Shown: positions 48,477-59,212 of the stretch, piece by piece
Layout of the letters: every line of letters starts with the position of its first letter
Position numbering within the stretch: position 1 is the first letter of the stretch
NCBI RefSeq assembly: GCF_013373865.1
Contig: NC_050477.1
Span: 2,252,763 to 2,316,762 of the forward strand
Direction: 5' to 3'
Origin: Monomorium pharaonis
Taxonomy: Eukaryota; Arthropoda; Insecta; Hymenoptera; Formicidae
Length of the DNA: 64,000 bases
Position numbers and translations under genes: made by a program
The notes under the pieces: generated by a model
What the model saw: only the letters and a program-made list of their open reading frames with translations
Told to the model about the DNA's origin: nothing
Databases searched by the model: none

Positions 48477-50434
48477 AATCTGCGAAGGACAAAATACGCC
48501 GCTACGACGGTGAAGAATACTATGAGGATGCTGAAAGTAATAAAGGACTTCAGCCGATACCAGTCAAGTCATACACAATGATAAATAAGAATCGCTTGGA
48601 GATTGTGGTCATTTCCTGGGGTGCCACGATTGTTTCTATAAAGTATCCCGATAAGTTTGGACGTATCGCGGATGTTGTGCTCGGTTTCGATGATTTGAAG
48701 AGTACGAATTTCTTGACGTATTTACATATTTATCCTTCCTGTTCATTTAATCTCGTCAATCTCAATTATTTCTGTTCGTAGCTAACAGAAATGATTTGTT
48801 TCTCAGGTTATACGAATCCCGAAATTAATCCGTTTATAGGATGCATATTGGGCAGATGCGCGAACCGCATAAGAGACGGCAGTATTGTTATTCAAGGCCA
48901 AACTTATCAGCTAACGAAAAACGATCTTGGCAAACATGGCAAACATCATTTGCACGGAGGTGTAAGTCTGCCCTCCATCTCGCAATTTTATTCAAGAACT
49001 AATGACATATATTATGTCTCATATCAGATCTTCCTTTAATTTAGACGAGGGGCTTCGGCCGGCGATTGTGGGAATCGCATATCGACGGCTGCTCAATCGT
49101 TATGACGTATATGAGCGAAGATGGCGAAGAGGGATATCCTGGTGCGGTATTGAGCACAGTGAGATTTAGGTTGACGCCTGACAATAAGCTGGAAATAGGT
49201 ATCCGGGCGACAACGACCAGTTCCACTATAGTAAACATCTCGCACGGTTCTTTGTTCAATCTCGCTGGACACGTAATTAACATATATGCAACATCATCAG
49301 AGCTGAAGCTGGAACCATTCTGAAAACGCAAAGAGAATCATAATTTAATACAATGTTTTCTTTTTCTTCCTATTTTTAAACTTAGAAAATGATATGGTTC
49401 TGGGTTTAAGGTGTTAATAAGAATCGCACGGTACGTCTACCTGTTCGAATGTAATGTAGGACGCCGGTAAGAAGGAACTGTTGAAGCACAAGATCTCGTT
49501 GAACTGCGATCGCTGGACCTTCGCAGAATACACGGATCCGGTACCAACCGGCGCCATCCGAGGAGTCGGAGGAACCATCATGGATCTGCGTGTACCAAAG
49601 TTTCTGGAAAACTGTATCGAGAAGGTACTGAATATTGAAATTTATGCGAATTATAGCAGATGAATAATCTGTGTCTCAATAATTTGTATAAAAAAAAAAC
49701 TATTGTAAATTTGAGTGAATTACAGGTACCTCTGGGAGAGGGATACGATCACAACTTCTGCATCACGCCGAGTTGGCACGGAGGTAACGTGTACGTCGCT
49801 CGAGCGGTTCATCTCAAAAGCGGTCGGTAAGGCACGCAATTTTTATTATTCACAGCACGAGTACTAGTAATAATATATAGTAATATCCTGGAATTACAAA
49901 TAAATATATGCAGCGCCTTAGAAGTTTATTCGAACCAACCTGGCGTACAGTTTTACACGGGTGGTCGTCTACGCGGTACTTTCGAGGTACTGAATATATG
50001 ACGATATAATCGAAATATATAGTAATCTATTTCGAAAGAATAAAAATAGTAACATTATATTATAGACTGGTAATGATACTGTTGCACACGACAACAACCC
50101 GGATAGTGAAGAGGTGTTTGAAGAAAATGAGAAAGAAAAGGTGACTGATAAAACAGAACAATATACGATATCAGAGCGCGAATCGCCGGAATTTATTTTG
50201 GGGAAGCAAGGCGCTCGCTATTCGAAGCATTGTGCTTTCAGTATTCAACCGCAAAACTATCCAAATGCCATTAATTACGTGAGTAATTGAAGGAATAGGA
50301 TTACGTAACTTAATTGCATTAATTCATAATTTTTCTTTTAGTCGCACTTTCCCTGTTCTATTCTACGACCCGGGGAGATCTATTCTCACGATTTAATTTA
50401 TAAATTTGGCATCCAATTGGCCAATTTCATGTGA
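48477..50434 (+). CDS. Galactose mutarotase (aldose 1-epimerase)-like protein, probable pseudoenzyme; first exon missing
   Basis: Eight exons recognised: 48477-48701, 48807-48961, 49045-49272, 49460-49624, 49726-49826, 49914-49986, 50066-50278, 50342-50434 (about 417 residues). The first starts in phase 1, so a short upstream exon with the ATG is needed and I could not place it. Family blocks are VISWGATI, ADVVLGFDDL, GRCANRI, HLHGG-RGF, DGEEGYPG, FNLAGH, GYDHNFCI and QPGVQFYTGG. The family interconverts alpha and beta anomers of galactose/glucose before the Leloir pathway. The first active-site His (48953-48955) and the Asp of YDHNF (49747-49749) remain. At the general-acid His position there is Gly (49246-49248), with a His one residue earlier, and the general-base Glu is Gln (50246-50248). 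An acidic insertion of about 35-40 residues precedes that Gln. A binding or regulatory role is inferred. Confidence 0.88.
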
Positions 50435-50666
50435 TGCGTTTCTACATTAGGAAATCATCGAGCCTGCATAGGCACAAAAAATATTCAATCATGATACTAC
50501 AATTATTAGCTTAACTAAAAACAAATATATTCCAAGTAAAATATTTTTATTAATTGATAAAAATTAATCCAATACTTGAAAAATTGTTACACATATTAAT
50601 ACCATTAATAATTTTGTAATATTTATAATCAACATCAATCGACGTATCACACTGTACTATCACAGA

Positions 50667-53600
50667 TTAAGATTTTTTATTTCTTTTCGCAGCGAAAAAT
50701 TTCGCGATGTTACCAACTACAGACCCAAATGAATCGTTGATCGTCACCGAGCGTTGAATCCATTGAGGCAGCACTTTGACTTTATGACAAAAACGTTTAT
50801 CTAACAATACTACTGTCGAGTAATCATTGATGTGACGAACGGATCGACCAATACATTGATTCACTGCTTTCATGCAAGAATTTTCGTAAAAGCTGCTTCC
50901 GGCATCCGGTTTCTGGAAAAACAAAAAATTTTTTTTAATTGAAAATTAAATTATATTCTCGGAACTCCATAATAAAGAATTCTACATTTAAGTGTACATA
51001 CAATATGTTCGTTTAAGTATTTCATTTTTTCCTGTAATTCTGGTGATTTGATGTTGGGATAGGGTAAGCCAACGACTATAACACATCGACCCAAATCATC
51101 AGAGAAATTTAAACCCTCGCTTAATTTGCCACCTAAAAAATATGTAAGTAAATTTATTTTTGAAAAAAATTAGCAAAATATGAAGATAGGATTCTTATAA
51201 CAGCGATATAATTCTATAATTTACTTACCCACTACACTGAATAGTAATGCTCCATTACATAGAGATTGTGGATTTCTGACAGAGTGTGCATATTGATCTA
51301 ATATCGCATTAACCTGCACACACATAGACATTATATTTAATATAATTTAGAATTAATAAATAAAGAATTGATAATATTGGAAATTTATTAGTAAATGTAA
51401 CAAAAATACCTGTGATGCTAATTTAGGTTCACGATAGATACGTTTCTTTGCTGAAATTTTGGCTATAACACCAGATTTATCTAAATGCTTAAATACTGTG
51501 TCTTCATAGTTATAAGATGGAAAAAACACTACTATTCCAGCAGGTACAACATTACATAAATTTAATAGAGCTCTACCTAATTCATCCAGCTAAAATAAAG
51601 CATTAAACACTGTGAGTATCCTACAATTAACATTTAAATATCAAGATTTTGTAGACAAATCTCTTCTACATATATCTTTCTATATAAAAAATACAATAAT
51701 GAAAGGAATAAAATGATTCTATTACCAATCTCGTATCTTGGCGATTATGAAAATTAAATTCGAATTCAACTCCAGTCGGACCACGCATCACAACGTTAGA
51801 TATAATGTTCTCTTTAGGTATTACATGGTCGCACGAAAATGTCATAATTCTGTCTGGCATAGCACCTGCCATTAAGAACAACTGATCTATGAATTCGGAC
51901 ATCGGTTCCATTGTGCCACCAGCTAATACCACAGATCTGGCATCTCTCACTATGTTTTAAGTAAACAAATTCACAAAGTAAAATTCAATAAAATTTAATA
52001 AAATAAAGATAACAAAAAATTAGAAAGCGTATATTAAATTCCAAATAAGTATTCAATTCACTCACCGATATCATGAAAATGTGCTGCTGGGTTTAACAGT
52101 AGAAATTTTATAATCCCTTGTCCCACAGTAGTGCCAGGTAAAATACATATCCTGCCGTCTGCGCAGCTGCTCTTTAAGCACTCCAAGAAACTCAAGATCG
52201 CCATCAATGGATTTCTTATCTGTTCCTCGTTGTTACTTGGCGCGTCTGTAACGCTAGTAGTTTCTTGAGAGGGTATATCACTGTTTTTAATCGAATATAA
52301 AAATTCCGTTATGCCGCATTTCTTTGTTTTCTGTTCAGTAATGTTTATGTTACTCCCATACTGCTCGACAAATCCTTGTAACTTATGAATAAGTTTCGAA
52401 GTTTTGATAAATTCTAGTAATTTGAATATGTTCACTGTGTCGATCTCTGTAAGCACTTCAAACTCTTCTACTTTGTACAATCTGGGCGCTACAGTTTTAT
52501 CGATCTCGTCATTGGGATAAGACTTTGTTGTCGCTCCGAAAAGAGTTAGAAGCTTCTTCAAGCAGAAACTTAGCTGGCCTAAGTACATCACACTTTTAGC
52601 AGAAAACAAAGATTCAAATCTGCAATTATATTACTTTCAGTCAGAATAATTTAACAGTCTAATAACAATAAGAGAAAATATATCACTGCGGCAACACCTT
52701 TTCTGATACTGCGACAGCTGACTGTAACAGTGGAGCAAATTTCTTCCGGTAATTAGAGAACTGTGCATCCCTTCAATGGCCTCCAGCAAATTATGAGCTT
52801 CGTCTATTATTAATATATTCCCTTTCAAGTCTATCCCTAAACTGGTTCTGGTGTTTTTATGAAGAATTGAGTTGTACGGCACCAATATTAATTGTCCATT
52901 TTGCACAGATTTTCTCGAGCCGTAATATGGACAGGTGTTACTTTCTTGTCCTTTCTGCGTTATTTCCTCAATATCTTGAATGTTTGTTAAAACCTCGGCC
53001 ATCAACAGTTTCTGATCGCCTGGTATAAAGGGGCAACTGCTCGCAGTTTTTGATCTCTTTAGATCCTTTTCTTTCTTAACAGTGGTCTTTTTTCTTTGCA
53101 GTTGAAGGCAGGTTTCATTAATCAAATTGATGTGCTTCAGTCTCTTGACATTTTTGTTGATGCAATAATTTTGCCTGGAATAAGATAAGAAAATATTAAT
53201 AAAAAAACTAAGCAATATTAAGTATTAAAAATAAATAAGAGATACCTTGACGAGAGTGGCACTACAGAAACATCTTGAGAGTATGGAGATCTTTTCAATT
53301 CATGGACAAATTGTGTTAACTGCGAATGTGTTCTGGAGCAGAAAAAGATCTTGGTGTTTTTAAACAATGGCTCGTCCATACCCTCCTCTTCAGAGCTTTC
53401 AGAGTTTGATAATACATCTTCTAAGATAAGATCTTTCTCAATATTGTCACAGATATCATCACAGACATTAGAATTCACTTCCGTCTTATTGGACTCTGGA
53501 GTTTTTTTGGGAAGTTGCTGTCTCATTTTTCCAACCACTTTTGTTTGGGCAGCTTTCTTTGATTCAACTATCTTCTTAAGCTTCTCTCTTTCTCTCTCAT

Positions 53601-53943
53601 ACTCAAGGAGTGCGTTCAACTTGGCTTGCAATGGCTGTTTCTTAGCATTGAGTTCTATCTGCTCCGTTTGTACTGTAAACCAGTTATCTGATGGTTTCTC
53701 ACAGCTCTTGAGTTTGTTATCTATCTCTGCAATTGCAGAGGTCAACTCTTGCTTTCTCCGTTCCTCGTGATCGATCAACCATCTGAGTGCACCACAAATC
53801 AGGGACAGAGACTTTCCAGTGCCAGTGGGACTCTCAAAGAGACCCAGTTTGCCACTCTCCAAGCAACCAAAAAGTTCTTTCATAAATCGCTTCTGGATTT
53901 CGTACGCCGGGAAGGGAAATAAAAATTCCTCCGGAGGTTCCAT
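50667..53943 (-). CDS. DDX11: ATP-dependent DNA helicase DDX11/ChlR1 (XPD-family, Fe-S)
   Basis: Eight exons read 53943-53246, 53174-52698, 52619-52066, 51949-51726, 51589-51410, 51313-51229, 51132-51002 and 50912-50667. They give 864 residues, slightly shorter than human (906-970). Motif I is SPTGTGKS (Lys44). Four Cys at about 237, 255, 280 and 314 have the spacing of the 4Fe-4S cluster domain. The Walker B DEAH sits at 357-360 and motif VI is QCIGRSVRH. RAVVLAGGTMEP-like (VVLAGGTMEP), VVPAGIVVFFPSY and NPQSLCNGALLFSVVGGKLSEG are also diagnostic. Family members unwind forked and G-quadruplex DNA and support sister-chromatid cohesion. The start at 53943 matches the family (FPFPAYEIQ near residue 9); an upstream in-frame ATG at 54060 would add 39 unrelated residues. 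It is convergent with the mutarotase-like gene and divergent from TAF6L. Confidence 0.96.
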
Positions 53944-54941
53944 TTCTAATGCGTTCTTTTTGAAATCTATTACACTTACCAATGCAGTCGCAGTATCCAA
54001 GAGATCATAAAAACATTCCTTTGATGTGAATGATTGATAATTGTTCAGAGCCTCCAACAATTACCTAGAAACACTTTTCTTTTAGAAATAAGAGTTTACA
54101 GTTACATTATATTAAATATTTATTAAATTATATTAAATATTATATTAAATATTTAATAGAATTATCTGCAATTGTTTTCAGTATTAAAATAAAACAAAAT
54201 TATTATATTTTGTACATGGTATATTATATATTTGAAAAACATGAAACATTTTAATCATAATTTTAATATATTCTTGAAATCAATTCTTTTTCTCTCACCT
54301 TTAGTTACTGAATGTACAGAATCGTAAATTATAAGTATTAAACTATGCAAATTCTATTTTAGTTTTCTCAGCTTCCAGCTGCTTCCAGCAACGTACTCCG
54401 TACTGTTGAGTTTCCGCCTTTTCGTCTGTTTTGATGATTTTAAAAGGATAGAGTTTTTCTCTACCTGAACTCTATTGAACTGTTTTATCATTTCTCCTTT
54501 TCTCTTCAACATCTAATTATATATCTATCTTATTTTAAATACGAAAAGTACAACACAGTGCAGCAAAGAGGGAAAGAGAGTTTGATTGTACCTTTTGGAT
54601 CTGACGGAAGATGTCGTCCCTACAGTTGCTTGATCTCGTGAACCAAACCTCAAAAAACTTTCGCACGAGATTAACGTTCTCTTTGCATCACAGGAGAATG
54701 TTGTTACTGACTTAAAATATATTGTGCATGAAATTTTTTACATTTTAATATTATTGTTGACGCTGCATGTAAATCGCTGCAATACATTTTGTGAGGTGAT
54801 TTTGTTCAAAAATTATAAATGTGGCATGCATAATTTGCAAACATTGTATTAACTTGTATTTAATTTATATTTATAATTGACCTAAGTCTCACAAAAATTT
54901 TCATACAAATTTGACAGGCGTAAACATAAAAAACAGCAATC
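53944..54941. promoter_or_regulatory. Divergent promoter region between DDX11 and TAF6L
   Basis: One kilobase of AT-rich DNA separates the two start codons of opposite genes. No coding exon was recognised, and no defined promoter element stands out. Confidence 0.45.
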
Positions 54942-57900
54942 ATGAAAGAGTTGGTGACAAATCAACCTACTATGGGATACAATAGTTCATTTGTCACCAA
55001 TAACAACAAAGATGCAGGTACCAGCAGTATCACAGGTGACAACAACTCAAGGAGATACGCCATGTTCAGCACTGAATGGATCTCTGCCATCGGCGAGGAG
55101 CTGGGCATGCATCCATTGCCAGATCCTCTCTTACAAAGATTAGCCGAAGATGCTTCCTATCGTTTGAGAGAAGTTATACATGTAAGCATATGAGATTTCT
55201 TACTTGATATTTAATCCTTTGCAATTAAATTTTCTTAATGAATAAAAACTAAGAATTTTATATTAAAAACTGATCAACTCAAAAACTCAAAGAGTTAATG
55301 ATTTAACATTTATAATGTTTCTTGTCCCTATAATATTGCCTATTTAATTTTAGAAATGTGTTACAAGACTGAGACACAGTAAGAGAAAACGCTTGACGTC
55401 TATGGACGTAAACACTGTAATCACCAGCTTATGCGATGGCGATCCAGTTTTTGGTGCATCAGAATCTATGCCGGAGTATCATACGGAGGCGAAGGTATAT
55501 GTGCCTAGCGAATCTGTCGTTAATCTCACCAATCAGTTAAATGATCCATTGAATTTGACGCAAACTAATGTGCCGTTTCTACAAGGTAAGTTTTTTAAAA
55601 AGTTTATGCATATTTATTTTATCAATTTTTTAATTTTATGGTTGTGATATATCTTAATTTGAAAATGTTTAATATTGATGCAGTTTTTTAATTTGTACGG
55701 AAATTCTTTTTTTTTTGTAGAATCGGAGATATGTGATATGAAGCTTATAGAAGCACGTCATAATTATGCCAAACGTGCATTGAAAACTTTATTCAATGGT
55801 TCACAGAAAACTTTTCAGGTATACAGAAATACGTATAAGTATAAAATCTTTTTTTGTATTATTGTCATCAATTAAATGCAATGTGTTTTACTTGCCAGGT
55901 TTTACTTAATGACTGTGCCACTAATGTGCACTTAGGTGATGAGGGTGTTATCGACAAGTTGATGTCTATTGCTAGGTCTATGGTAATCTCGAATAACGCA
56001 CAATATACGCGTGTTTCCACGCGGACGTGTCAACTCATAATTGCCATTGCTAGTAACAGCGAAGCTGTCTATCCATATCATCTAATCTCGGTAATCAAGT
56101 GTAGAATAATTGCATTTTGTAAATCCTTATCCTTATCCTTCCTTCCTTCCTTATCTAAAAAAAGGCATGTAAAGTCGATTTCTCGAAGTTTATTGTTGTC
56201 GCTTTTCCGCGATGCCGATTGGTTCTCTCGCTGCGCATATTTCGTGTTGCAAGAGTAGCTGTCATTGCAATTTTGACAGCTGTCAAATTTTTATAAATAT
56301 TATTTATACATTTATTGTTGTAATTTATTTTTAAAAAGTAAAAAATAAAAAGTTAAGTAGCGCGCGCGAAGCGAGAAGGGAGCGAGGAGGGAGCGAAGAG
56401 TGAGCGAGGAGGGAGCGAGGAGGAAGCGAGTGAGTGAGCGAGGAGGGAGCAAGGAGTGAGCGAGGAGTGAGCTAAGAGTGAGCAAAGAGTGAGCGAGGAG
56501 GGAGCGAAGAGGGAGCGAGGAGTGAACGAGAAGGAAGCGAGGAGAAAGCGAGTGAGTGAGCGAGGAGTGAGCGAGGAGTGAGCGAGGAGTGAGCGAGGAG
56601 TGAGCGAGGAGTGAGCTAAGAGTGAGCAAAGAGTGAGCGAGGAGGGAGCGAAGAGGGAGCGAGGAGTGAGCGAGGAGTGAGCTAAGAGTGAGCAAAGAGT
56701 GAGCGAGGAGGGAGCGAAGAGGGAGCGAGGAGTGAACGAGAAGGAAGCGAGGAGAAAGCGAGTGAGTGAGCGAGGAGTGAGCGAGGAGTGAGCGAGGAGT
56801 GAGCGAGGAGGGAGCGAGGAGGGAGCGAGTGAGTGAGCGAGGAGGGAGCGAGGAGGGAGCGAGGAGGGAGCAAGGAGTGAGCGAGGAGAGAGCGAGGAGT
56901 GAGCGAGGAGTGAGCGAGGAGTGAGCGAGTGAGTGAGCAAAGAGTGAGCGAGGAGTGAGCGAGGAGTGAGCGAGTGAGTGAGTGAAAAAGGGTGGGAGGG
57001 AGGGAGCAAACGAGCGAGCGTAACAAGATAAATATGTAGCTAGGTAGCAGTAAGTATGCAAGTAGGTATGTATGTTGGTCTGTATGTATGTAGGTAGGTA
57101 TGTAGGTATGTATGTATGTATGTATGTATGTATTTATGTATGTATGTATGTATGTATGTATGTATGTATGTATGTATGTATGTATGTATGTATGTATGTA
57201 TGTATGTATGTATGTATGTATAATTAAACTTTACATTTTTTTATTTAAAATTGCAGAAGACGTTTGATTAATGTAAACGAAAGATAGAGAAAATCAAATT
57301 GCAATTATTATTTTTAAAGTGAAAAGTCAAATAGCGCGCGCGCAGCGCGCGCCTGTAATGTTCTAGTTGTAATAAATTTCTAATGTCATTAATTGTTTTA
57401 TTTGGTTAAAGGTGGATAAACTAACGGAATTATTGCTGGAATTGTTGCTGGGCCAGAGTTTCATACATCCAAATTTAGAGGTGCTTTTCAAAGAGTGCGC
57501 GCTTAAATTGATGCTTCGCTGGCCGTCGATTGCCGACAAGTAATATAAATTTTTAAAAAATTATGTACTTATTTTATAAAACATTTTTGAGAAACTTATT
57601 CTTTGAATATTTATGAACAGGTATATACCAACATTGCAGAATGTCCTTTTAAAAAGCGAAACAGAAAGCATGGATCTCTACAAAAAAAGGATAATGGCAG
57701 TGGAATTGTTAGCGAGTATTCAGCCTCTTATATTTTTCCAACACGAAGCCTCACATACACTTTCAATACAAAATGTTTTGTATTATTATGCTTCATGTGG
57801 CTCGATTATTTGGCAGCGAATGGCTGTTAGTATTGACATTGTTTTACATTATTTTAAACTTATATGTTGCTCCTATTAATTTTTTTTGTAATGGTTACAG

Positions 57901-58476
57901 TTAGCCGTTTGTGCCCTCGTAAAATCGCAGAGTCCTTCTTTAGATCTCGCCCCCTTGATTGAGCATTACGGAGATTCATTATTACCTTATTTACCTGCTA
58001 ATCACGATGACAATGCGAAAGAGAGGAGAGATAGAAAAATTGGTACACTTCCTATCATTATCAAAGGGAGGATGAAGTACATTAAAGTTAGGCTTAACAA
58101 CAGAATGCTATGGGATCGACAAACGGCGTTTCCGGATTCGACTCTAAGAGGATCAAGGAAGGAGATAACGTACGTACAATTATAATGAAGCTAATTAAAA
58201 TTAATACAGCTACATGAATGCATTTTTTATTATGTTTTTTATTATATTAAAATTTTTATTATATAATCCAAACATGATTACAGATTTGCGTTCGCTGGTA
58301 GTCGTCCAGTTCCACACAATAATTTAAGACGTATCCGATTAAGAGCTAATTATCAAGTTTTAAAGAGCGACTTTCACGCCACTCTCGCTCTAGTCGCATC
58401 ACGCAGATTACTTGTGATTAAAGATAAAAAGAAAGGTCCCTACAATTTTTATAATCTGGCAAATGTTTGTTTGTAA
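54942..58476 (+). CDS. Saf6: TAF6-like SAGA subunit (TAF6L/Saf6), histone-fold protein
   Basis: Eight exons read 54942-55181, 55354-55585, 55721-55818, 55899-56090, 57412-57539, 57621-57825, 57901-58169 and 58284-58476. They encode 518 residues with consistent phases. After an Asn/Ser/Thr-rich N-terminus there is a TAF6-type histone fold (about residues 41-103: RLAEDASYRLREVI, HSKRKRLTSMDVN). A linker with KVYVP and VNLTNQLNDPLNL follows, then a helical HEAT-like region (ELLLELLLGQSFIHP, CALKLMLRW, IIWQRMALAVCALV). Absence of the classical TAF6 linker sequence and resemblance to human TAF6L and Drosophila Saf6 favour the SAGA paralogue over TFIID TAF6. In SAGA this fold pairs with TAF9. The intron at 56091-57411 carries a tandem-repeat block. 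Confidence 0.82.
56355..57020. repeat. Tandem repeat of ~11-bp GAG-CGAG units (satellite-like) in TAF6L intron
   Basis: About 650 bases of AGTGAGCGAGG-type units with higher-order periodicity. One block containing AACGAGAAGGAAGCGAGGAG (near 56526 and 56734) recurs about 208 bases apart. Both sides are bordered by similar A-rich segments running into TAGCGCGCGCG (56357 and 57331). The open frames across it are produced by the repeat itself. Confidence 0.9.
57040..57222. repeat. (TATG)n tetranucleotide microsatellite
   Basis: Long run of GTAT/TATG units that becomes nearly perfect after 57100. Confidence 0.95.
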
Positions 58477-58994
58477 TTGATATATGAAAACCAATATAGG
58501 CTTTATTCAAACGTTTTTAGCATGTACAACACGAGTGTGATTATTTGTTTTATATTAAATATTAATTATAGCTGTAAATCGTTTCTATTAATTAAAAAAC
58601 TTAGAGATTGTCATTGTATTTCTTTTTTACGAAACTTCTTTTACTTTTATTGTATATGATTTCTAGATACCAATCTTTATTATAGTATCTTGTCAATCTT
58701 ATATTATTTTCTATGACGCGATTGCTGTCCGCGTCACTTAAGACAAAAGAAGTTCCTAAAAGTTTTTATGTAAACTTTTACTTTTATCTTAAATTAATAT
58801 TTTTTTGTAAATTATGTAAAAAATTATATGTATTCAGTGCAGGGAGGATTCTTCTAAATTATGAGTTATATTTCTACAATTTTTTTCTAAAGACAATCCT
58901 GTAGACCCTGCGGTAGCTCCGTGTGTACCGAATAATGTGAGTTGTTTAGGGACGTGGGACGAGTGTGTATTCTAATTGGTAGCTAAAGGAAGTT

Positions 58995-59000
58995 AATAAA
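58995..59000 (+). terminator. Candidate poly(A) signal of TAF6L
   Basis: AATAAA about 520 bases after the TAF6L stop and about 210 bases before the convergent myosin stop codon. Confidence 0.4.
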
Positions 59001-59212
59001 ACATTTTTTAATTTGTATTTTTTTTCACAATTCTAATTTATGTAATATTTACCTTTGGTGGATGACATCGGCTCAAAATTCCATTTTTGTAAAATAGTGT
59101 AACAGTGTCGTATTGTATAATATACATATCTTCTTTCTAAATAAAAATTTTTTGTGAATGTGAACAAAATAAGTAACATTAATAAAATATAATACTATTT
59201 ACTTTATATTTG

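Noticed and set aside
53944..54060. Upstream ATG extending DDX11 by 39 residues
   Set aside because: The extension has no family similarity and the ATG at 53943 gives the expected short N-terminus before FPFPAYEIQ.
56312..57061. Long minus-strand open frames rich in Leu/Ala/His/Ser
   Set aside because: They are produced by the 11-bp tandem repeat, whose unit lacks stops in several frames; no domain, start context or splice logic supports a protein.
57040..57222. Regular short repeats resembling a repeat array
   Set aside because: Plain tetranucleotide microsatellite without spacers; not a CRISPR array, and the genome is eukaryotic.
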